A stretch of DNA of 36,951 nt from JBGAPI01 sp044221335. Lineage in GTDB: Bacteria; Pseudomonadota; Gammaproteobacteria; Xanthomonadales; Ahniellaceae. This document shows, one piece after another, positions 31,064 through 36,951 of the stretch. The position numbers were made by a program, and so were the translations under genes. The DNA lies in assembly GCA_044221335.1 (NCBI GenBank), contig JBGAPI010000055.1, positions 1 to 36,951 on the forward strand, in the 5' to 3' direction. Within the stretch, counting starts at the first letter, position 1. Each line of letters starts with the position of its first letter. The notes beneath the pieces are model-generated. The model worked only from the letters and a program-made list of their open reading frames with translations. It was not told the DNA's origin and searched no databases.

Positions 31064-31175
31064 CCGTCATTGCGAGGAGGCCAACGGCCGACGAAGCAAT
31101 CCAGCGACTGCGCTGTTCACTGCACCGAGACCAGAGCCAAGGCGCTGGATTGCTTCGCTGCGCTCGCAATGACGG
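31064..31175. repeat. Interspersed palindromic repeat (CGTCATTGCGAG type, family D)
   Basis: The left arm reads CGTCATTGCGAG and contains GAAGCAATCCAGCG; the right arm contains CGCTGGATTGCTTCGCTGCG and ends CGCAATGACGG, forming an imperfect inverted repeat of about 112 bp. This sequence type is scattered in many bacterial genomes as a non-coding palindrome. It lies between the flippase and cytochrome genes, which are transcribed the same way. Confidence 0.8.
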
Positions 31176-31202
31176 GAATCGGGGCTCGACCGGGATTCCT
31201 TG

Positions 31203-33917
31203 TCATTCGAATCCGTCGGAGAACACGAAGCCCCCGCACCCTGCCGCGACGTCGGCATTGAACGCCGCGAGGTCCGCGGCATTGACCGTCGGGAGACCGT
31301 TGCTGCCGAGCGAGTGGTCGTAGTTCGCGAGCGGGCTGCCGGCATTGAAGCGGCTGTTGAAGGTCGACACGTCGGTGCTGTCGAGCACGCCGTTGCCGTC
31401 GACATCCGGACGGCAGAACGACAGCGGCACCGAGGCCGACGACGCCGGGTCACTGCCACCCACCGCCTCGTCGCCATCGAAGTAGCCGTCGCCGTCGCGG
31501 TCCGTTCCCATGCGGAACTGCGCGGCGGCCGGCACCGCGGTGTAGGTGACGGTGCGGCCCGCGGCGGCGGTGGCGCGGAGGGCGTCGGCCGTGAGCGACA
31601 GGTGCTCCTCGTCGCTCACGAACAGGTTCCCGGTCACGTAGACGTAGCCGTGCTCGCGCCCGCCGAAGCTCGACTTGGCGACGAGGCCGATGGTCCCCGC
31701 ATCCGCCAGCGCGATCAGCGTCGACAGCCGCGCGATGTCGCCCGCGCCGTTGCCGCCGTCGAAGGTGACCTGCTGGCCCACCGCCGCCGGCGTCTCGCTG
31801 TCGAAGGCGAGCAGGAAGGCCTCGACGTCGCGCCGGCGCTGCGGCGCCTGCTGCGCGGCGCCGAAGTTGAATCCCGCCAGCAGCAGGCTCTGCAGGGTGT
31901 CGAACTCGGAATCGGAATTGAAGCCGAAGCCGCGGGCGTTGACGGCGCTGGCGCGCTGCCAGCCGGTCTTCTTCCAGAGGCCGCGCAGCTGCGCGATCTT
32001 GGTCGATTGCGGCGCCAGCGCCAGCATCGGATCGTCGATCTGCCCGGTGGTGCCGGTCGGCAGCGCATGGCAGGTCACGCAGGCCGCGCCGCCGGCCAGT
32101 ACCGGCAGGGTCTGGTAGAGCGTCTGGCCGGAATTCGGGTCACCGGTGCCGCCGGTGACCGCGAGGCTGGTCGGCAGGCTGCCGTCGAGGTTGCGATTCG
32201 GGTTCGGCGGGTAGCGCAGGCTGGCGACGAAGGTCTCGAGCGACGCCAGGTCGATCGCGGCCGGCTCGGCATCGGCGCCCTGCAGGCCGGTGAATGCCGG
32301 CGCGAAGGCGGCGATGTTCTCCTTGTCGCCGCGCCAGTGCATCGCACCGTTGCCGACGATGCCCTGCAGCACCTGGGTCACCAGCGGCCCCTTCATCGGA
32401 TGCCAGTCGCGACAGGTCTGGCCGAGCCGGCACGGCTGGTTGACCGTCTTCATCGCGCCGGCCGGATTGCCGAGGTCCCACGCGAGGAAGTCGCTGCGCC
32501 CGTCGATATGGCAGGTCGCGCAGGACACCTGGCCGAGGCCGCTGGTCGCATGGGTGTCGTAGAGCAGCGGGCGCCCGGCCTTCACCGTCGCCGGCGTCGG
32601 GTCGAAGAACGCGGTGCGCGACGACTCGGCGAGGCTGGCGGTGTCGATCCGCGAGATGCTGGCCTCGAACTTGTTCAGCACGTACAGCCGCGCGCCGTCG
32701 CTCGACAGGGCAAGTCCGGTCGGCCCCTGCCCCACGTCGATCCGGCCGAGGCGCGCGCCGCTCGCATCGGTGACGACGACGTTGTTCGAGCCCATTCCGG
32801 TCACGAACGCGCGGTTCTGCCCGGGCTGCCAGGCGATGCCGCGCGGGTCGCCGACGGCCTGGTTGCGGACGCTCTGCGGAACGCTGCGCACGGCATAGTC
32901 GAGCTGAGGATTGAGGTCGGCGAGGCTCGGCGCCGCGAGCCCGTTCGCCGCGAACGAGGCGATCCTCACCGTCGCGAAGATCGATTGCACCTTCGGCTCG
33001 AAGCGGATCTCGTTGCGTGCCTCGGTGCCGACCGCGGCGACCCGGCCATCCGGTCGTACGGCCAGCGCCATCACCGTCGTCATCAGGTGATCGGCGTAGC
33101 TGACCGCCTGGGTCGCCGTGTCGATCGCGGCGACGTCGTGGTCCAGCAGGTTCCAGCCGACGAAGGCCGACCAGTCGCGGCCGTTGTCGTCGCGCCAGGC
33201 GCCTGCGGCATCGCGACGCACGATCTGGGCGACCGCCGGCGCAGCGGCCAGTCCGGCGGCGATCGGCGGGTCGAAGCTGGTGCCGGAATTCGGCGGCGGG
33301 TTCTGGCCGCCGTAGGGCCCCGCGGCATTGGAGACGTCCTGCTGGCGCACCGCACCGGTCAGGTTGCCGGACTCGAAGAAGCCGACGTACACCGTGTTGC
33401 CGTCGGGACTCGCGGCCAGCGCGCGCGGCTCCTCGCCCTGCAGCGCGATCACGGCCGGCGCCGCCGTCGGATTGGCCGGATCGAACACGCGGACCTGGTT
33501 CGCCGCGCCCATCGACACGTAGGCGCGCCGCGGCGTACCGGCGAAGATCACGTCGCGCGGCTCATCGCCGACCGTGAGCGTGCGGCTCACCGCCAGCGCC
33601 GTCAGGTCGACGATGCTGATGCTGTCGGACAGGGGGTTCACCACCCAGGCCTCGGTATTGCCGCGGGCGCGCACGCTGGCGGGTTCGATGCCGACCGCGA
33701 TGGAGGCGAGGAGCGTCAGCGCGCCGTCGCTCGCGGCGACCGCGAAGACTTCGAGGCGCTGGTCTGCCGTGTTGACGGCCAGGAGCTTCGAACCGTCGGG
33801 CGTCAGCTCCAGCGGGTGGACATGCGGGGACTCCCAGTTCGGCCACAGGTTCTGCGCAGATGCAATCGGCGTCGCCAGCAGCGCCAGGACCGCGACCACG
33901 AATCGCAGGGTATTCAT
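31203..33917 (-). CDS. Secreted beta-propeller/di-haem c-type cytochrome protein with EF-hand-like C-terminus
   Basis: 904 residues. A Sec signal (FVVAVLALLATPIASA) is followed by YncE-like propeller blades through about residue 435 (LELTPDGSKLLAVNT, RALAASPDGNTVYVGFF, GLALSSDGARLYVLN). Two haem-binding CXXCH motifs follow: CATCH at 466-470 and CVTCH at 613-617, with context like MauG/di-haem peroxidases (GPLVTQVLQGIVGNGAMHWR). After these come DRDGDGYFDGDEA and DVDGNGVLDSTDVSTFN, calcium-binding dockerin or EF-hand-like loops. The end is CGGFVFSDGFE, a short DGFE tail seen at the end of other Lysobacterales secreted proteins. GGGGAGG stands seven bases before ATG 33917. A periplasmic or extracellular redox role is inferred; the substrate is unknown. 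Confidence 0.82.
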   Translation of the reverse strand: MNTLRFVVAVLALLATPIASAQNLWPNWESPHVHPLELTPDGSKLLAVNTADQRLEVFAVAASDGALTLLASIAVGIEPASVRARGNTEAWVVNPLSDSISIVDLTALAVSRTLTVGDEPRDVIFAGTPRRAYVSMGAANQVRVFDPANPTAAPAVIALQGEEPRALAASPDGNTVYVGFFESGNLTGAVRQQDVSNAAGPYGGQNPPPNSGTSFDPPIAAGLAAAPAVAQIVRRDAAGAWRDDNGRDWSAFVGWNLLDHDVAAIDTATQAVSYADHLMTTVMALAVRPDGRVAAVGTEARNEIRFEPKVQSIFATVRIASFAANGLAAPSLADLNPQLDYAVRSVPQSVRNQAVGDPRGIAWQPGQNRAFVTGMGSNNVVVTDASGARLGRIDVGQGPTGLALSSDGARLYVLNKFEASISRIDTASLAESSRTAFFDPTPATVKAGRPLLYDTHATSGLGQVSCATCHIDGRSDFLAWDLGNPAGAMKTVNQPCRLGQTCRDWHPMKGPLVTQVLQGIVGNGAMHWRGDKENIAAFAPAFTGLQGADAEPAAIDLASLETFVASLRYPPNPNRNLDGSLPTSLAVTGGTGDPNSGQTLYQTLPVLAGGAACVTCHALPTGTTGQIDDPMLALAPQSTKIAQLRGLWKKTGWQRASAVNARGFGFNSDSEFDTLQSLLLAGFNFGAAQQAPQRRRDVEAFLLAFDSETPAAVGQQVTFDGGNGAGDIARLSTLIALADAGTIGLVAKSSFGGREHGYVYVTGNLFVSDEEHLSLTADALRATAAAGRTVTYTAVPAAAQFRMGTDRDGDGYFDGDEAVGGSDPASSASVPLSFCRPDVDGNGVLDSTDVSTFNSRFNAGSPLANYDHSLGSNGLPTVNAADLAAFNADVAAGCGGFVFSDGFE

Positions 33918-34019
33918 CGCAAGCCTCCCCAGGCGGATGATGTCACTGGGCCGAGGCAACGGCGGCGGGGCCACGATCGTTGACGAGACGCCGCAATCTC
34001 CTGAGGTTCTCCACAATCG

Positions 34020-34108
34020 TAGGGCGCGCATTGCGCGCCGCTGCCTCTCCGCTTCGTTCGGGCCGGTCCCGCGAAGCGCCTCGCGACGGCGGCCAGTGGC
34101 CGCCCTAC
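34020..34108. repeat. REP-like palindrome (family B), left of the insertion sequence
   Basis: An 89-bp unit from TAGGGCGCGCATTGCGCGCC to GGCGGCCAGTGGCCGCCCTA plus C. It is 95-96% identical, in the same orientation, to the copy at 35419-35507 (four differences in 89). The insertion sequence starts nine bases later. Confidence 0.85.
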
Positions 34109-34117
34109 GGTAATCGG

Positions 34118-35415
34118 GTGGACTCGCCCCCCTCGTGTTGACCCAGGCATCGAGGTGCCAGTGGTGAGATGTACTCACCAATCGGGAGCGAGGAGGGCGA
34201 GTCCGTGGACAAGATTACGACCGTAGCGGTTGATCTGGCGAAGCATGTTTTCCAGGCAGGGTTCTTCGACGTGCGCGGTGTCGAGGTGCGTCCTCAGGAG
34301 CGCTACAAGTCACGCGCGTCGTTCATCCGATTTCTTGAGGGGTTGAAGCCACCGCTGACGGTGGTGTTCGAGGTCGGGCTGGGCGCGCAGGCGTGGGCAC
34401 GGCGGGTGCAGTCGCTCGGGCTGCAAGTGGTGTTGCTGCCGGCGCTGCAGCGAAGGAAGCACCGATCGGCGCGAAGAAGTGATCGCCACGTGTGCCCGGC
34501 GATCGCACGAGCCGTTACCACGACAAGGCAATTCATCCAGTTCCGTGAAGATCACCCGGCCAACGGCGCTGCAGAACGCCCATCGGATCGAGCCGGCACG
34601 GACTACGGCGGCATGAACGGTGGTGGTCAACCAGGTGCGGGCTGCTGGGCGATCAGGGCTGGTGTTCGCCAAGAGCCGGGCATTCGAGCTGGTACGTGCA
34701 ACGCGTGCTGGAGGACGCCGATCTGCCGCTGAACCGATTACCGCGACCGTCGCGGAGTCCTACACCGTTGGTGCATGCTGGGCGAACGCCGAGATCGCCT
34801 GCTCGACGCGGAACAAGCACATCGCCATGGCGATCCGCCGATGCGATCCATGATCGGTCCGATCACTACCACCGCCTTGGCGACAAGGCCGTCGCGCTGG
34901 GCCGATTTGCCAATGGCCGACGTTTCGCCGCGTCCTTCGGCGTCGTGCCGGTCTCGACAGCAACGCTGGTACATCGGCGCGGTCATGGTCGCCGCGGTGG
35001 TGCGCCACATCCTGGCCTGCTGATCGGCGGCGCGGGCGTCGTCGCCTGCTGCGCGCTGGAACAGCAGCCCGCTCACCGAGCAGCTGCGGCGCTGGTGGCG
35101 CGGCGGCATGAAACCGCCGCGATTCGTGGCCAACCACAACTGCACATGGCGAATGCACTGCTCACCCGGAATCAGGGTACTGGGCATGAACTGAACCCCG
35201 TCACCGTAAGGCCTGCTCGTTATGGACTGCATCGGAGTCGAACCGTCGCGGTTCGATGCCTAGCGCCTACGGCCCTCGAGCTCGGTATCGGCATATCCGC
35301 GAGCTCAATCGATTTCGGCCCGTGGTCAGACGACCACCTCGCAGAGGCCTTACACATAGACGCAGCCGTTTGTCCGGCAAAGCAACACAGCAGTTGACCG
35401 AGGGGGCGAGTCCAC
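34118..35415 (+). mobile_element. IS110/IS1111-family insertion sequence, decayed
   Basis: The ends are inverted repeats: GTGGACTCGCCCCC at 34118 and its complement ending at 35415, with related bases (TTGACC/GGTCAA) a little further in. Inverted ends fit the IS1111 subgroup of IS110. The 1298-bp element holds one damaged transposase on the plus strand. It lies nine and three bases from two REP-like copies; several IS110-group elements target REP sequences. Confidence 0.75.
34205..35210 (+). pseudogene. IS110/IS1111 transposase, frameshifted remnant
   Basis: The N-terminal part (VDKITTVAVDLAKHVFQAGF, then LTVVFEVGLGAQAWARRVQS and LGLQVVLLPAL) is the RuvC-like DEDD domain of IS110 transposases, with Asp in AVDLAKHVF. 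Further pieces appear in other frames: DRHVCPAIARAV, then VVNQVRAAGRSGLVFAKSRA after a TGA at 34614, VLEDADLPLNRL, and near the end RFANGRRFAASFGVVPVS and ANALLTRNQGTGHELNPV. At least three frameshifts and one stop separate them, so no working enzyme is made. The GTG at 34205 is preceded by GAGGAGGGCGAGTCC. The gene is probably old and inactive. Confidence 0.8.
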
Positions 35416-35418
35416 ACA

Positions 35419-35507
35419 TAGGGCGCGCATTGCGCGCCGCTGCCTCTCCGCTACGTTCGGGCCGGCCCCGGGAAGCGCATCGCGACGGCGGCCAGTGGCC
35501 GCCCTAC
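35419..35507. repeat. REP-like palindrome (family B), right of the insertion sequence
   Basis: An 89-bp near-copy of 34020-34108. It starts three bases after the insertion sequence and is directly followed by GGTAGGGCGCGC, the start of another partial unit, suggesting a tandem series. Its core also matches the palindrome at 10331-10393. Confidence 0.85.
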
Positions 35508-35772
35508 GGTAGGGCGCGCTCCGCTGCCGCGACGTCCCGATGCATCGCCCCGATCGCAACGTGTCGAGGCCGCGTCCGACCGTCGCGAACGTTCGGATTT
35601 CCACTCCCTGATCGTTCGACATATTGGGCGGGTGCGCCCTGCAGATCGCTGCAGCTAGTCCACTGAAAATTCTCGGAAAACACACCGCGCAATTAACGTC
35701 CGCCTAGCGAATCGATTGCGAGAAATGCGCTCACCACGCCGCTGGCGACGCACCTCCACTCAAGGACCGACC
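35508..35772 (+). other. Non-coding leader upstream of the last secreted gene
   Basis: It begins with a partial family B unit (TAGGGCGCGC at about 35510). A less GC-rich stretch follows, with GGAAAAC at 35675-35681 and CGTC at 35697-35700, 15 bases apart, which could be an ECF-type promoter. AAGGA precedes the ATG at 35773. Nothing else is recognised. Confidence 0.3.
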
Positions 35773-36951
35773 ATGTCTTCGTCTCGTACCTCCCGACTTG
35801 CCCTCGCCTCCGCCATCCTCTTCGCGCTGGGCGCGGACGGCGCCTCCGCCGCGACCACCGTTCATCTCGATCCCGGCGGCATCGGCCAGGTACTGCTCTA
35901 CCCGTATTACACGGTCAACGGCGGTAACGACACCTACGTCTCGATCGTGAACACGAAGCTCGACAGCAAGGCGATCAAGCTGCGCTTCCGCGAGGCCCGG
36001 AACGCGCGTGCGGTGCTGGAATTCAGTCTCTATCTCGGCGCCTACGACGTCTGGACCGGCGCGCTGTTTTCGCTCGACGCGAACGGCCCGGCCAACCTCA
36101 CGACCCAGGACACCTCCTGCACGGTGCCGCTGATCCGCACCAATGCTTCCTTGCCCCAGACCTCCGCCGGCGCCCGCTTCGTGCCGTTCCGCAATTTCGC
36201 GTACTCCGGCACCAGCACCGACGGCGGCCCGGCGGACCTCGCGCGCACCCGCGAGGGCTACCTCGAAGTGATCGAGATGGGCACGCTCCGGGTCGGCAGC
36301 GGCCTGACCCAGGTCGTCGAGGAGGTCAACCACAACGGCAGTGTCGGCAACCTGCCGATCGGCTGCGACCAGGTCGCCCGCGACTGGCAGACTCCGGACG
36401 CGTTCTGGTCGGCCAATCGCATGTTCGACATCAACCTGCCCACCGGCGGCCTCTACGGAAGTGCGCAGATCATCGACGTCGCCAACGGAACCTTGCATGC
36501 CTACGAAGCGACCGCGATCGACGGCTTCTACGGCGGCAATGCGCCCGAAGGAGGCCTGCACTTCGCCCCCGGCAGCGGCCGCCCCACGCTCGCCGATGCC
36601 AGCGACGGCAGCAGCTCGGTGAAATCGCAGGTCATCCTGCGCGACGGCAGCAGCCTGGTGTCGAGCTGGATCCAAGGCACCGCCGATGCGGTCAGCGCGG
36701 TCCTGATGCACAGCGAAGTCGACGGCGAGTTCGAGTTCGACCCCGCGATCGGCGCTCGTTCGGAGTGGCTGCTGAGCTTCCCGACCAAGCCGCTGTACAC
36801 CGACATCGCCGGAGCCCCCCGAGCGCCCTTCACCCAGATCTATGACGGGGACAGCACTGGTTGCGAGCCGACCAACGCCTTCGCCAGCGGCCGCGAACAG
36901 GAGACGACCCGCGACAGTTGCAGCACCTCGACCCCGGGCAACGTCGCTTGC
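35773..36951 (+). CDS. Secreted protein of unknown function (3' end outside the window)
   Basis: The visible 393 codons have no stop. The start ATG 35773 has AAGGA six bases upstream. A Sec signal (LALASAILFALGADGASAA) is followed by VHLDPGGIGQVLLYPYYTVN, then IKLRFREARNARAVLEFSLY and LGAYDVWTGALFSLD. Later parts contain FYGGNAPEGGLHF and SSSVKSQVILRDG, with several Cys residues that could form disulphides. The opening (GGIGQVLLYPYYT...) resembles a family of secreted proteins in gammaproteobacteria for which I know no function. The coding frame is clear because a signal peptide, ribosome-binding site and codon bias agree. The C-terminus, and any sorting signal, cannot be seen. Confidence 0.75.
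   Translation, partial: MSSSRTSRLALASAILFALGADGASAATTVHLDPGGIGQVLLYPYYTVNGGNDTYVSIVNTKLDSKAIKLRFREARNARAVLEFSLYLGAYDVWTGALFSLDANGPANLTTQDTSCTVPLIRTNASLPQTSAGARFVPFRNFAYSGTSTDGGPADLARTREGYLEVIEMGTLRVGSGLTQVVEEVNHNGSVGNLPIGCDQVARDWQTPDAFWSANRMFDINLPTGGLYGSAQIIDVANGTLHAYEATAIDGFYGGNAPEGGLHFAPGSGRPTLADASDGSSSVKSQVILRDGSSLVSSWIQGTADAVSAVLMHSEVDGEFEFDPAIGARSEWLLSFPTKPLYTDIAGAPRAPFTQIYDGDSTGCEPTNAFASGREQETTRDSCSTSTPGNVAC

Noticed and set aside
31200..33983. A 927-codon open frame on the plus strand
   Set aside because: Antisense of the propeller/cytochrome gene, which has a signal peptide, ribosome-binding site and two CXXCH motifs on the minus strand.
35731..36711. A 326-codon open frame on the minus strand
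   Set aside because: Antisense of the secreted protein that starts at 35773, which has a signal peptide and ribosome-binding site.

Overview
The window is about 37 kb of very GC-rich DNA whose codons almost always end in G or C. The best guess is a gammaproteobacterium of the Lysobacterales/Xanthomonadales type. This rests on the gene families (DapE, ECF sigma operon, DUF4331 plus TPR lipoprotein, exopolysaccharide genes), several families of REP-like palindromes between genes, an IS110/IS1111-type element, and a secreted protein ending in a DGFE tail. No rRNA, complete tRNA or CRISPR array is visible, so the assignment is inference.

Region 1 (1-620) is the edge of a lower-GC island: the N-terminus of a PD-(D/E)XK nuclease-type protein, two integrase-arm-like repeats and a tRNA-3'-end-like sequence. 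Region 2 (699-1457) is a bacterial alkaline ceramidase-like gene broken by one in-frame amber codon. Region 3 (1888-6593) is an organoarsenical-type operon: a MarR regulator with a Cys tail, an ArsN1-type N-acetyltransferase, a flavoprotein with a nine-Cys tail, an MFS transporter and a sterol-desaturase-family membrane hydroxylase. It starts from a near-consensus promoter that is probably leaderless, has a 19-bp palindromic operator over the start codon, and carries an attenuator-like hairpin with eight T's after marR.

Region 4 (6615-11514) holds an unknown lipoprotein, a RidA-type lipoprotein, a secreted hypothetical protein, an ATP-grasp protein and dapE. A REP-like palindrome between the last two supplies both of their stop codons. 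Region 5 (11647-18432, minus strand) contains a DUF4331 protein with an inserted domain plus a TPR lipoprotein, then an ECF sigma factor, an anti-sigma-like membrane protein and two HEAT-repeat secreted proteins in a tight operon.

Region 6 (18641-30956) is an exopolysaccharide/glycan locus: GDP-mannose 4,6-dehydratase-like protein, three glycosyltransferases, an O-antigen ligase/polymerase-like protein with a TPR tail, and a flippase. In its middle lies a block of secreted proteins: two tandem paralogues of unknown function, a P-domain protein with a C-terminal membrane anchor, and an FG-GAP/VCBS protein. Region 7 (31064-36951) has a 112-bp interspersed palindrome, a large secreted beta-propeller/c-type cytochrome protein, a decayed IS110/IS1111 element sandwiched between two 89-bp REP-like copies, and a secreted protein that runs off the end.

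The best candidates for something undescribed are the Cys-tailed MarR/flavoprotein arsenic operon with its unusual regulatory layout, the ECF sigma/HEAT-repeat operon, and the block of secreted paralogues inside the glycan locus.
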